Made by a program: the position numbers and the translations under genes. A stretch of DNA of 64,000 nt from Atherix ibis. Lineage: Eukaryota > Arthropoda > Insecta > Diptera > Athericidae. The DNA lies in contig OY282610.1 in the NCBI GenBank assembly GCA_958298945.1, positions 44,089,667 to 44,153,666 of the forward strand, written 5' to 3'. Every line of letters begins with the position of its first letter. Position 1 is the stretch's first letter. This document shows positions 48,758 to 61,763 of the stretch, piece after piece. The notes under the pieces were generated by a model. That model made no database searches, had not been told where the DNA came from, and saw nothing but the letters and a program-made list of their open reading frames with translations.

Positions 48758-49400
48758 AAGAGAGATATGAATGACTTATTAAGGGCGAGAATGGTGCGTG
48801 AATGAGTGTGTGAATGACAATGCAGGGTGGCTACAACCGGGTGAAAGACCAAGTTCGATTTCGGTTGTATTTTCGAGTCTTGGCGAACCCGTGTACCTGA
48901 TCTGGCTTAGGGGTGCCTAGGAATTTACAAAATTTCTGACCGTAGCTCAATGAGCGGCATACGAACCAATGGTGTGGTTTGAAAACACACTGTGCCCGAT
49001 TATGGTGAGGTGCCATTTGGCAACGATGTGGTGACTGTGGTTAATACCCATATTGCGGGTACGACCTCCGTATCGCGGGTAGGAGATAACCGTCAATAAC
49101 TTGCAATTGTTTTGGCCACTGCCACTGCTAATGACAGTAGAGGTTTAGGTAGTCCTCGCCACCAGCAGGTGGAGCAGTCAGCTTGTAACTGATTGCTAAC
49201 TGTTAACTATCAGTAATGGTGGTGTGGTAATTGAGCGTAACTCAATCCCTATGGTTGTAGGCGGCTCGTGGTTTTACGTTGAAAACAACTAAATCACGTT
49301 AAATAATATCCTTAACGGAGACCATTGTGGATGTTAAGTTGCTCTGAAAGTCATTCACCTGCTTTTACTCTTCCTCTCATACTAGTCATGGACAGCCAAG
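48758..49400 (+). other. Probable 3' untranslated region of the R1-like element
   Basis: Clearly richer in G+C than the surroundings and without an open frame, it follows directly on the retrotransposon stop. Motifs such as TATTGCGGGTA / TATCGCGGGTA repeat at about 49050-49082. It grades into ordinary AT-rich DNA near 49400-49600. The assignment rests on position and composition only. Confidence 0.5.
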
Positions 49401-51521
49401 TCAGTCTAATTAATTTCTCTGGGATGCCAAACTCTTTTGTGAATGTCTAGAATTTACTCTGACTATGCTATCAGAAGCGGCCCTAAAAAATGGTAAAAAC
49501 AGTTTTTCGTGAACTACCGTAGAGAATTGAAGCCTTTTTGGTATTAGCCGTTAATTTTTTCGAAAAATGGGGCTATCCTGCATAGTAAAATAGGTTCGTA
49601 ATATCCCCTTTTTTTTTAAAGGAAATCAGTTTGAGATATAATAAAACTTTCAAAACAAAGCAAAATATCAAAATAACTTTTCAATAGAATTCCTAAAAAA
49701 AAATTAGTCATTTTTTTTAAGATCGAAGCTTACAATCCTTTTAAAAACGATTTCCTTTTACATTTTATTAAAAAATAGTTTTTACACATTGAATAAAATC
49801 AAATTTAGAAAGAAAAAAATCTACAATAATAACACTAAAGAAATTTATTTGGAAAAAATACAGCATCTTTGAAATTTTGAATCAATTAATAGAAATAAAA
49901 ACTTAAATACATCTAAAAAAAAAAGTTTAGTTTTAACATATAAATTATTAAATATGCAAAATCATATTTAAATTAAAAGAGAAAACATTCCCAAAGAAAG
50001 TAATTATTTTCGAAAACTTTCATTTTGCAGATTTTCACAATATTTGAAAATAAATAAAATAGGAAGAAAAAGGAAACTCGTTTGAAAATTCTATTTGGAA
50101 AAGTGGACGTCAGTTGAATTTAGTCGGAAACGTTTGAAAACTTTGATCTTAAAAGCAACAATTTTACGAGTATTCGTATTCATTTAGGATAGAAAGCTGA
50201 TCGGGTATTTTTACTACTAGAAAGAGACTGTCAGAATTCATAACTGCCAGAGTTGTTCACCTTAACTAAATTGTATTTGGAAAAGTTTGAGTGAATTTGT
50301 GGCGAAAGTTTCATGTAATTTTTGTCCCCTTAAAATATTTATCAAGTTTATTCCGTTTGCCATAAAAACATACTCAACGGGAGTGCAAAAAAAGAAAAAG
50401 AAGAAAGGATAACGATACCAAAAATGACCCATCCTTACAATAAAGCCATGGAGTAGAATTTCCTAATGCTTTATTGAAGAACTATTTGCTCATCTGGAGT
50501 TGTTAGTAATGTATACCAAATAGTGAGATTGTCTTAGAAAATACGTTTTCCTTAAATGTGTATACTTAAAGGACTCAGATGGGGTAGAAAATCAAACGAT
50601 GCTGGGCAAACTGGCCAGAAATGTCGTAACATAAATTATTAAAATACAAAATATTCGACTCGATCAAATTTTTTCCTCACTTTTATTTTGTATGTATGGC
50701 AAAAAAAAAGACGAATGGATTTTGTATAAAAATAGAATCGGTCTGGGATTGGGACTATAGAAAAGGTTGAAGGTTGATTGCCAGTCGACTAGCAAAAGTA
50801 CACTTTAGAGAGAAAATAATCGTACAGTATTATCAGATTCAACAGAGCACCATCCAACCAACCTCTTGAATTAGATGGCGAAAAAAAATCCAAAACTTAA
50901 CCAAAACATCTTTAAATATGCACCCTCAATGGACCACCGTGTTACGCGTACTTCTTATATGAATACAAAACGGCTTTTTTCCAAACTCTCACCAAAGCAA
51001 CAAAATAAAGCTATAACCGAATAGATGCTCTTTCATTTTTTTTTCTTCTTCTTCTTCTTCTTTCAGATACTATTAAGAAAAATTACAAAAGGGTAGATAT
51101 ATAGATACATCACATATATATAAACTTCTTCCTTTTTAAAACGCATAGGAAAAAAAATTTGCCAAAAACAAAAATAAAGGACTACATAGGAATTTAGAAA
51201 AATAAAAAAAACAACAACAACAAAACATATACGACTAAATAAATAAACGAAATATTCGTAGATCTTTCAAAAATTCAAACAAAAAAAAACCCAGCAAAAA
51301 GGACCCCACTCCACTGATGTTTTTGAGGGTTTTTTTAAAAAAAAAAGAAGAAAAAACGAAAAAACTCAAACGAAAATGTTTGTGTACGCATAATATTGCC
51401 AACCAAGAAAAACGCAATATTTTAATAATTTTATAAACTAAAAACTCATCTAAGTATGTTTAGAGAGGAATATTCAGGATATGATGAACAAAAATAAAAA
51501 TGAAAAACAAAAATGGCAATC
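49401..51521. other. AT-rich intergenic DNA up to the gap
   Basis: No gene recognised. A short (TTC)n microsatellite lies at about 51045-51064. Confidence 0.6.
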
Positions 51522-51547
51522 NNNNNNNNNNNNNNNNNNNNNNNNNN
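51522..51547. other. Assembly gap (26 N)
   Basis: Undetermined bases. Distances across this point are not reliable; order and orientation of the two sides depend on the scaffolding. Confidence 1.
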
Positions 51548-54500
51548 ACATCCTTTGGAGAAATATCCTTTTTTATTTAAAGAAACTATAAGCACATGCA
51601 CACTTTGAAATGATAACATTTATCATCGTCCATTATTATCCTTGCTCTAGCATCACTATAAGTCCATCATCGCTGTCGTATATGATATGGTGGAGTTTGC
51701 CCTCATTTTAAAGTGAGGATAAAGTAAATCATTTCAAAAGAACAAAGGCTAGACTATGTACAAGTGTTCAAAATCATCCTGTCATATTTTCTAAATCGTC
51801 ATCCTTTACATATTTACATTTAAATATGTTTAGCTTCAATTTTAATCCTTTAATTTTATAGCAAAACTCATTTAAGTTAACTACAGTTTTGTATGATTAA
51901 AACTCAGAATACTTATTACATCCAAAAAAAAAAAAAACATAATTAAATATGTACTTTTAATATGTTAATATTATTTCAGTGTTTTTTTTCTGGTCTCTAT
52001 TGGATATTTTTTTTAAAGGAACATCTTTTCCTTTACTCAATTTCAATTATGGTTTTTTTTCTAATACATTTTCCAGCTCTTATAAATACTAAATAATTTT
52101 TGATAATTTTCACTCTTACCACATGCGATTAAATTATATTTGATATAAACTTTAGAATATGTTAAAATGAATTCATTTCTTGAGCCAAAAGCTTTTGGCT
52201 TCATCAGCACTATTATTAGAAGTCAAAACTGCTTGCCATCGCAATCAACAAAAAATATTCAACAATGCCGAAAAATTCACACATATACACATACGAACAG
52301 ACACTTCCTCTAATACTAATGTATAGAATTTACCCAAGGGATGAACGAGTACTTCTTCAGGAGCAAGGAATAGAAAGAAAAAAAATATACAAAAATAGAC
52401 TACATCAAAAATATTGTAGAATATCAAATTTAGGAACAGGTGTTCTCATTGCAAAAGGATCTACTAACCAACCAAAGGTAAGGATAATTGCGGTGCTAAG
52501 GAGTCAGGGATGGTGAGAACATCGAGTAGAAAGACTAACGCTAATGCTCATTTGTAGAATATTTTATTATAAATGATCATCAACATTTTAATTATTCAAA
52601 TACACTTCTGACATTCCCTATTCAACACCCGAAAACAATTCGCGCGAACTCAAGAACTTTGGTTCTTTGGAAATCTTTCCACTTTAGATGTTCTCGTATA
52701 ACTGCCATTGCAACAAAACCAAAAACAGCCAAATTGGATACAAAATATTCACAACAAGAACAGAATCATTGACGATGTTTAATGATACAAACACACAAAA
52801 TATATTGCTAAGCAAATTGTGCTTAGTATTTAGTTTTTTTTCTTTTCAAGATTAAGATATGCTCTCGTACCTTAAATGGAATTCCCTTGTCTTATGCGGA
52901 AATTTCTAACAAATTACACGCTATACTGCATCTTGTCTGTACGTAAATTGTTACGCGGTTATACCAAAAAAAAAAAAAAAAAAAAAAACTTTTAATATTC
53001 TGCGGGGTATGGTGACGATATGTACATATTTACTAGAGCCAAACCTAGAACGCCATCTACGAGTATCTTTCTCAGACTTCGGCTATGAAATTTCCACAAC
53101 ATATTCACTAAAACACAAAGCTTTGTGAGTATTGTTGATGAAATTTAAAAGTTAATATATTTTTTGTTAAATTTTTAAAGGGGAAAAAAAACTTTTAATA
53201 ATTAACTCATCATCAGCATATACACCTGATTCACCACCTATGCTGCCATCTACCGTAAACAATTTAAAAACCACTCAGGACCTATTCAGTTTAGTGACTA
53301 AAATAACCAACCACCGCCTAAGGACCACAAATAAAGCATACATCATTAAAAAAACAAAAAAGTAGTTATAATAAACCTTCATCATTTACAAACGGGAAAT
53401 TTATAACAAAACCAAATAGTAGATAGGTAGAGGGGAGGGGGAGGGGGAGACGGGTGTTTGGCTTGTTTGTTTAAAAGTATTATTATTACTTTTTGTATAT
53501 AATTTGTTGTGAAAGTCACAACACTAAAATTTTACAGCAAATAAAATGTGTTGTCAGATATTAAAAATTCCATAATTTTCAACCCTTACCAAAAAGGATG
53601 TCATAATTTATTTCCTATTCTGAAAAATATTTATTTTACCCTAATTCTGCTTCTTTAACCAACCCTTTATAAGAACTCTTCTCATCCTGTTGCTATTATA
53701 TTATATAAAATTTACCTTTAAAAATATTTCTAATTAAAGTTTTTCAACTAAAATTTTGCTCCTGTGAAAAGTTGTCCTTTAATTTTTACTTTTCTTTATA
53801 TATAATGTTTATATAATTTTTTTTTCCTAACTAAAGAAGAAGCAGAAAAAAATCACACAATTAATTGTTATTTGAAAGAAATTTTTTAATTGCATGTAAG
53901 GTCCTTGAGATATGAGTTATAGGGTAAATTTTTCTAGCACCAATACCATAAGGATATTGGGCGGCTTTATTTTTCGTGTGGGTGGGCATTACCAATAATA
54001 TGTTAATTTGATAAAGCACGTTAGTTTCCTGAATCACTTGGATATGAAATTGTTAGATCTAGAAGCTCCACAATTGTTTTGTACGAAATACAGTAAAAGT
54101 AAATTTTCAGCAAAAAAAAGTTCATTAAACAATTTTTTAGTTTTAAATAAGCAGTATTAATATACTTTTAGTGCCCCATCTACTACATACAAGTAGATTG
54201 AAGAGTTAAGTGCCTACACTAATTGTTCAGGTCCCAATTGAAACACTCGCTATAACACATCCTTACGAACATATAGACTCGAGAATAGAGTTGAACATTC
54301 TACAAAGTATATATTATCCAATATGGTGTATATATAGTAATACAAATTTTTACTAAGGTCCTTCGGTATATTGTCTAAAGACTCACAATTCTAGTAAATT
54401 ATAGTCAAGTCAAACTTTTCATGTAAAATAACTCTACGATTTTTAACCATTACACTATGAACCATAAAAAGATGCCTTTTTTAGCTAGACTTTATCGAAA

Positions 54501-55757
54501 ATTCGATAATAATTAATTGTTAAAAGAATAAATTTATAAAATTAATAATATCAAAAATGTCAACATTTTCTAGTTAAAATGTTAATTTGAAATTTTTGTA
54601 AGGAATTGGGCGTAAGGTTAATTAAAATTTAAGAGAAATAAGAACAAAATTCATTAAGGACATTAGCACATTTCCAGTTTTTATGAACAAAATTATTAAG
54701 ATCCCATTATTATTTTTGTACAATGTACTTACCAACAAAGTATCATAAGTGGATACTCGAGACAAATTCAAATCTTTCATTTAGTTTTAATTTGGAAAAT
54801 TTTCATTAACAACCCCAACAGTATGCATGCCTACCCTCTACCGAGAATGATGTCATCGCAATTCTTCGCATAAATTGTGTACAAAATAATTTTTCTCAAG
54901 AAAATACAAGAAAATCAAAGTAATTTCTTTGCGTCCTTAACATAATTTTAAAGAAGATTGTCCTTCCGCTAGTTCAGCTATTTCCGGTGGGCGCTTCTAC
55001 TCGCAAATGTTATTATTAGTAAAAAAAAAAATATTCTCTTCTATTATTCATATTTGTAAGTTTGTCATTAAATTTATATATTCTAAGTAATCATGAGTAA
55101 ATTATGGTGAAGGGCATAGAGTCAACTAATCGAGAGAAAAAATGTTCATAATCCAAAAGTTTTGTGCCGAGATGAGAATTGAGAATGTCTTCTCGTCTCG
55201 TTCGTTTTATAATATCTATAATATCTTATATATTTTTTGCGGCTTCCTAGTTTCATGTATTTGGATTTTTTTTTTTTTTTGATAAATTTTCCCACTTTAC
55301 GTTTAGGCAGAAGGATATTTATCTACCGATTTTCATGCAACATGTATTCGTAAAGTGGATACCATTTATAACTTGAACAAATCCCTCAGAGTTTTTCATT
55401 CCTTTTTGGATATTTTTTTCTTTTTGATTATTTCTTGTCTATTTTTGTAAAACTTTCTGTTCAGTAAAATTTTTCCGCCTACTAGGCACTTATAGTACAT
55501 GATATGATTTTAAAAAAGACTAACGCAGAGCGGCGAAAACTCCTCGAATGGAAATGCTTACCTCAGAATTTAAGGTAAAATGCTCGAAGATTGAGATAAA
55601 CTTTTTAACTTATGTTCGGTTAACAACTTGAATGCGAATGTAAATGGAAATCACGTCAACTTGGCTCATTCATCAAAATGGCAATTTCTATACGATTGAC
55701 TACTAAATAAATTTCTAACATAAATGCTGAGGGTTAAAACTTTTAAATTTACTACCG
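51548..55757. other. AT-rich intergenic DNA, no gene seen
   Basis: No frame with recognisable similarity; the longest (83 codons, 52265-52516, plus) matches nothing I know. AGCCAAAAGCTTTTGGCT at 52183-52200 is a perfect 18-bp palindrome. A 22-base poly(A) lies at 52967-52988. A G-rich stretch is listed separately. Confidence 0.6.
53432..53454 (+). other. G-quadruplex-capable tract
   Basis: Four G runs (4, 5, 5 and 3 bases) separated by A, A and AGAC fit the G3+N1-7 pattern exactly. It stands out sharply in AT-rich surroundings. No neighbouring gene explains it. Confidence 0.85.
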
Positions 55758-58560
55758 AAATGACGGATGAAGGATGACAAAAACGAACGATGAACGACGA
55801 ACGGTGATCGATGGACGATAGACCATGAAAGGTGAAGGATAGAGTATGAGGGATGTACTCTGAAGGATTAAGTATAAAGGATGGAAAGTTAAGGATCAGT
55901 TAAATGAATGATGAACAATGGACGATGCAGAATTAAAGACGAACGATAATCGTTGGAGGATGGAAGGTATAGAATGAAGAAAGAATAATGAAGAATGAAG
56001 AATGAAGAATGAAGAATGAAGAATGAAGAATGAAGAATGAAGAATGAAGAATGAAGTATGAAGAATAAAGAACGAAGAATGAAGAATAAAGAACTAAGAA
56101 TGAAGAACGAGAATGAAGAATGAAGAATGAAAAAAGAAGAATGACGAATGAATAACAAAATACAGAGAATAAAGAATAAAAAATTAAAAATGAAGAATGA
56201 AGAATGAAAAATTAAAAATTAAGAATGAAGAGTGAAAAATTAAAAATTAAGAATGAAGAATAAAAACTGAAGAATGAAGAATGAAAAATCAAGAATGAAG
56301 AATGAAGAATGTATAATTAAGAATGAAGAATTAAGAATTAAGAATGAAGAATGAAGAATGAAAAATGAAGAATGAAGAATAAGGAATGAAAAATGAAGAT
56401 TGAAGAATGAAGAATGGAGAACGAGGAATGAAGAATAAATGAGGAAGAACGGAGAATAAAGAATGAAGAATTAAGAATTCTTCTTCTTTTATTTTTTAGA
56501 ATAAAAAATAAAAATTATGAATAAAGAATGAAGAATAAAGAATTAAAAATGAAAATTGAAAAATTAAAAATTAAAAATTAAAAATTAAAATTAACAATTA
56601 AAAATTAAAAATTAAAAATTAAAAATGAAGAATGAAGAATGAAGGATGAAAAATCAAGAATGAAGAAAGAAGAATGAAGAATGAAGAATGATGAATGAAA
56701 AATTAAGAAGGAAGAATAAAGAATAAGGAATGAAAAATGAATATTGAAGAATGAAGAATGGAGAACGAGGAATGAAGAATAGAGAACGAAGAATGAAGAA
56801 TAAATGAGGAAGAACGGAGAATAAAGAATGAAGAATTAAGAATAAAGAATAAAGAATGAAAAATTATGAATGAAGCATGAAGAATAAAGAATGAAAAATG
56901 AAAAATTAAAAATTAAAAATTAAAAATTAAAAATTAAAAATTAAAAATTAAAAATTAAAAATTAAAAATTAAAAATTAAAAATTAAAAATTAAAAATTAA
57001 AAATTAAAAATTAAAAATTAAAAATTAAAAATTAAAAATTAAAAATTAAAAATTAAAAATTAAAAATTAAAAATTAAAAATTAAAAATTAAAAATTAAAA
57101 ATTAAAAATTAAAAATTAAAAATTAAAAATTAAAAATTAAAAATTAAAAATTAAAAATTAAAAATTAAAAATTAAAAATTAAAAATTAAAAATTAAAAAT
57201 TAAAAATTAAAAATTAAAAATTAAAAATTAAAAATTAAAAATTAAAAATTAAAAATTAAAAATTAAAAATTAAAAATTAAAAATTAAAAATTAAAAATTA
57301 AAAATTAAAAATTAAAAATTAAAAATTAAAAATTAAAAATTAAAAATTAAAAATTAAAAATTAAAAATTAAAAATTAAAAATTAAAAATTAAAAATTAAA
57401 AATTAAAAATTAAAAATTAAAAATTAAAAATTAAAAATTAAAAATTAAAAATTAAAAATTAAAAATTAAAAATTAAAAATTAAAAATTAAAAATTAAAAA
57501 TTAAAAATTAAAAATTAAAAATTAAAAATTAAAAATTAAAAATTAAAAATTAAAAATTAAAAATTAAAAATTAAAAATTAAAAATTAAAAATTAAAAATT
57601 AAAAATTAAAAATTAAAAATTAAAAATTAAAAATTAAAAATTAAAAATTAAAAATTAAAAATTAAAAATTAAAAATTAAAAATTAAAAATTAAAAATTAA
57701 AAATTAAAAATTAAAAATTAAAAATTAAAAATTAAAAATTAAAAATTAAAAATTAAAAATTAAAAATTAAAAATTAAAAATTAAAAATTAAAAATTAAAA
57801 ATTAAAAATTAAAAATTAAAAATTAAAAATTAAAAATTAAAAATTAAAAATTAAAAATTAAAAATTAAAAATTAAAAATTAAAAATTAAAAATTAAAAAT
57901 TAAAAATTAAAAATTAAAAATTAAAAATTAAAAATTAAAAATTAAAAATTAAAAATTAAAAATTAAAAATTAAAAATTAAAAATTAAAAATTAAAAATTA
58001 AAAATTAAAAATTAAAAATTAAAAATTAAAAATTAAAAATTAAAAATTAAAAATTAAAAATTAAAAATTAAAAATTAAAAATTAAAAATTAAAAATTAAA
58101 AATTAAAAATTAAAAATTAAAAATTAAAAATTAAAAATTAAAAATTAAAAATTAAAAATTAAAAATTAAAAATTAAAAATTAAAAATTAAAAATTAAAAA
58201 TTAAAAATTAAAAATTAAAAATTAAAAATTAAAAATTAAAAATTAAAAATTAAAAATTAAAAATTAAAAATTAAAAATTAAAAATTAAAAATTAAAAATT
58301 AAAAATTAAAAATTAAAAATGAAGAATGAAGAATGAAGATTGAAGAATTAAAAACGAAGAATAGAAAATGAAGAATAAAGAATGAAAAATAAAGAATGAA
58401 GAATTAAGAATTAAGAATAAATGTTGAAGGATGAAGAATAAAGCGCAAAGGATGAAGAACAAAGAATGAAGAATAAAGGCTAAAAGAGTAAGGATAAAAT
58501 ATATATGATCAAAGATAAAGGATAAAAGATAAACGATATCGAATAACGAATTAAAACAAT
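55758..58560. repeat. Heptamer (minisatellite-like) array, TGAAGAA/TTAAAAA type
   Basis: A 7-bp period runs through the whole stretch. The flanks (55758-55980 and 58430-58560) are degenerate (ATGAAGG, ATGAACG, ATAAAGG), the middle parts are mostly AAGAATG with AAGAATA, AAAAATG and AAGAATT, and the core is AAAAATT. All variants differ at two main positions of the heptamer, so one founder unit explains them. A break with local inversion, AAGAATTCTTCTTCTTTT, occurs at 56472-56490. Frames across it, including an 89-codon Phe/Ile/Leu/Ser-rich one at 55889-56158, are by-products. Confidence 0.95.
56899..58320. repeat. Perfect (AAAAATT)n core, about 203 copies
   Basis: Within the heptamer array, about 1.42 kb is an uninterrupted run of AAAAATT; I saw no substitution or length change in it. 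Such purity over 200 units suggests very recent expansion or, alternatively, collapse or consensus smoothing during assembly, so the true copy number may differ. Confidence 0.93.
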
Positions 58561-60499
58561 GAAAATAAAATATTCAATATATCAAAATAATAATAATAAT
58601 ATTTCAATATACATCCTTAATCGCATATTCATATGACTATATAGGATAAGGAACACTTTAACTGTTACAATTCTTTGTCCTTCCCAGCTACCACATCCTA
58701 ACATAAACGGCGAATTTTCCCTTCAATTCTTTGGATTTACATTTAGCAGAGCGGTGCGAGACAAGATTTTGCATTTACCAAATGCTAAATGATCAACGTT
58801 GCTGAAACTTCTTCATCTTTTGCTTAGTCTTCTACTTTTCCTCCTGTTCTTATAATTTTTTTCTTCGACATAATTATATAGAAATATACTTGTAGGCACC
58901 CTCCGGCGGCAGAGGTTTATGACCATTCCCCATAGCTAGCACGAGCTCAGTAAGAGTTATGACGGTGGTAAAACTTTTACTTACCAAGATGATTCCCATG
59001 TTTCGAAACTGTTTAACAATTTCACAGGAAAAAAAAACTGCCACGAAAAGAAAGACGAACTACTTAGCTTGCTTCATATTTCCAACGTGGTACTCCACCA
59101 TATTTGGGTGTTGGTTTAACGATACTCAACAATATGAGAACATAAGCACCTGCCATCTTTTCCGGCATTATTCATTTAATGGCTGTTTGCATAATTATTC
59201 TGATGATATTTATGGACTGAATTATCTTTTTACCGCGCACCGTACAGGTCCATCCACTCGAAAGTTGTTCGTATATTACAATCCTTGTGTACTACCTAAT
59301 TTAAATAGATTTCCTCATAGTTCCCCATCCAATTGTCGCTCCTTCCCCTTCCATCTAATCATTACCATTTAGCCATTCATTCACAGTGTTACTGCCTTGA
59401 ACTTGTCGGGATGTTACGCTCGTTTATGTGCAAATTTATTTTTCGCTATTTGGAACGATGATGACAACCAATGTGGTTACTGGGTAGTCAACAACTTTTC
59501 CATTCTAACTTGACAAAGTAATTGACGGCGATCCAACTGGCATGTGATTTATTGAATGGAGTGTTAGACAACTTAATATTTTTGTAAGCCATTGCAGATT
59601 TATGCAACAGTTGCCAAAATGTCTCGTTTTGTTTAAGGTCCACTGTCTGTCACGATTATAGAATAAACAAATTTCATTAGATTATGTACACGCAATTAGA
59701 ACGAGTAATTATTGAATCATCAAGGATAATTCGACTGTAATAAGTAAATCCCTAAACTATGTAATTATTATTGTACTCGTAATTAGGTATAGAAAATTTT
59801 AGTTATCTTGAGACTGTGTTTGTGCGGACTGTATTTGTTGCAAGTAATTTTTTTAGTTAACAAATTAAAAAATAGTTAATTTTCAAGAAATAAATCTGAA
59901 TTCAAATAAAATTTTCGAATTGCACTTGCCTTTTTTCATATGTGTTTTAGAATTTGAATCGAATTGCTTTTCATATGAGGTTCTTGAGTTTCGAAACTGT
60001 TCTTCAATCCTGCAAATTAGCATATTATTCACATAACATATTCTTATTGAAAAAATTCCCAAAATAATTTATGCTTTTCGGTATTCGAAAAAAAGTTAAT
60101 TATTTGAAATTTCTTTTTGAAAATTATCCAAATTCCAAAAATAAATATTGGAATAGGTCAAAAATTGACTTTGGCTATAAAAATGTCCTTATTGATGTAG
60201 TTCAGTTATTTTCTACAAGAACATTGAATAATATTTAATTATCAAATAACTCATAGCTTGTAGGATATTAGCAAAGAATAGATTCTTATCCTTTAACTAG
60301 AAAAGGATCTCAAATTGTAATCGATTTTGAAATTAAAATTGTAATAATTTTAATGTATTGTAGCTTATTTTAAAAAATGAGTTCCAAATTGTTATTATTT
60401 AATGTGAATGAATCCTACTAATACTAACTATTACTTATTTTCTATGAAGGTCCTCCCATAATTGAGAAATTTCAGCCACTTTTCATTTAAACATTATTT
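58561..60499. other. Intergenic DNA with one unassigned 137-codon frame
   Basis: The plus-strand frame 58959-59372 is the longest forward frame in the window (137 codons, MTVVKLLLTKMIPMF...). It is rich in Cys, Phe, Tyr and Asn, with no recognised domain, no upstream promoter signal that I can support and no conserved motif. I consider it more likely chance or a decayed exon than a gene. The rest is AT-rich without features. Confidence 0.4.
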
Positions 60500-60750
60500 T
60501 TTAGGTTTTGAAGGTACTCGTATATCGTATAAAGTGTAACAAAAAAGCAATGTGATCGGTTAATTTTTCGTAGCAGAGTTTTTTAGCTGCTAAGTTATAC
60601 TCATTTGGATAATATCCTGTAAAGTCGGTTTTGATTCTGGAAAACTCAAAAAAGTTACATCGACTTAGATCAGGTAAATAGGGGAGCTGTGGAATCACAG
60701 GAATCTCTATTTTCAACAAAAACTCGTATGACAAGGGCATTATAACGGTG
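60500..60750 (-). mobile_element. Mariner relic, 3' fragment
   Basis: Minus strand, frame 60501-60740: IPVIPQLPYLPDLSRCNFFE then FSRIKTDFTGYYPNEYNLAA, matching the block (VVPQPPYSPDLAPCDFFLFPRLK.DL.G) of mariner transposases. The third catalytic Asp is replaced by Asn (CNFF), and only remnants of the preceding DNAP block are visible near 60745. A short scrap, most like the family at 25720. It ends directly against the palindromic array at 60752. Confidence 0.82.
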
Positions 60751-60751
60751 C

Positions 60752-61490
60752 ATTATCCTATCTGATGCGAAGTACCATATTTTCAACCCTTTTTTGCATC
60801 AGATTCAATCTCATTAAAAAAACTTTTTCTCAAGCTTTTTAAATACCTATTTTTTAAGGACATTATTTCGCATCAGATCCGATCTGATGAAAATAACCCA
60901 TTTTTCAAACCTTTCAAGGACCTTTTTTTGCAATAGATCCAACTGATGCAAAGAGTATTTTTTTCAAGCATTTTAAGGACCTTTCTTGGCATCAGATCCC
61001 ATCTGATGCAAAGGATCTTTTTACAAGCTTTTTAAGGACCTTCTTTCAAGCCTTTTAAGGGTCTTTTTTGCAACAGATCTGATCTGATGAAAAGGACCTT
61101 CTTTTCAATCCGTATAAGGACCTTTATTTTGCATCAAATTCGATCTGATGCAAAGAATCTGTTTTTCAAACCTTTTAAGGACTTTTTTTTACATCAGATC
61201 TGATCTGATGCAAAGGTCCTTTCTTCCTTCCTCTTAAGGATTTTTTTGCACCATATCCAATCTGATGCAAAGGCACTTTCTTTCAAGCTTTTAAACGACC
61301 TTTTTTCAAGTCTTTTAAGGACCTTTTTTTATCAGAACCTTCTTTTCAAGCCTTTTAAGGATCTTTATTAACATCAAATCCGAGATAATGCATAGGACCC
61401 TTTTTTCAATCCTTTTAAGGACTTTTTTTGCATCTGATCCGATCTGATGCAAATAACCCTTTTTCTCAAGCCTTTTAAGGACATTTTTGA
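60752..61490. repeat. About 60-bp tandem units with an internal 19-20-bp palindrome
   Basis: Each unit contains CATCAGATC.GATCTGATG, then AAAGGACCTTTTTTCAAGCC and TTTTAAGGACC. Clear palindromes are at 60871-60889, 60990-61008, 61192-61210 and 61431-61449; partial ones at about 60946, 61081, 61142, 61260 and 61380. Spacing is about 60 bp with some deletions. Both TTTTAAGGACC and its inverse-like AAAGGACCTT occur, so each unit can form a stem. About a dozen diverged copies. No coding potential. Confidence 0.88.
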
Positions 61491-61763
61491 TCAAATTTTA
61501 TAAAGAATTCCTAGACATATTTCCCATTTTCAGCAATTTGATAAAATTGAAGACCTCCTTGAGCGATGTTCATCTTTGATTGCTTTTCAAATTGAAGATC
61601 TCGGCCATTCCAAATTAACTTATGCCACCGAAGAATTTATATTCTTGATAATAAATGTTCCCCATTTTTCGTATGTGAAATTTAATTTTTCGTATGTCAA
61701 ACTCGAGGATCCACCAAGGTTAACACAACTTTTAATGTCACATCTTTACTCCAAATTGCACTA
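61491..61763. other. Spacer, nothing recognised
   Basis: A short open frame (61576-61809) has no similarity that I recognise and runs into the direct repeat that follows. Confidence 0.4.

Noticed and set aside
52265..52516. 83-codon plus-strand frame
   Set aside because: No family resemblance, no promoter or splice support, and chance frames of this size are common here.
55889..56158. 89-codon frame of repeating FILHSS
   Set aside because: Pure translation of the heptamer repeat.
56899..58320. Telomeric repeat
   Set aside because: The heptamer length is suggestive, but the array is internal, pure A/T with no G-rich strand, and grades into ordinary DNA on both sides.
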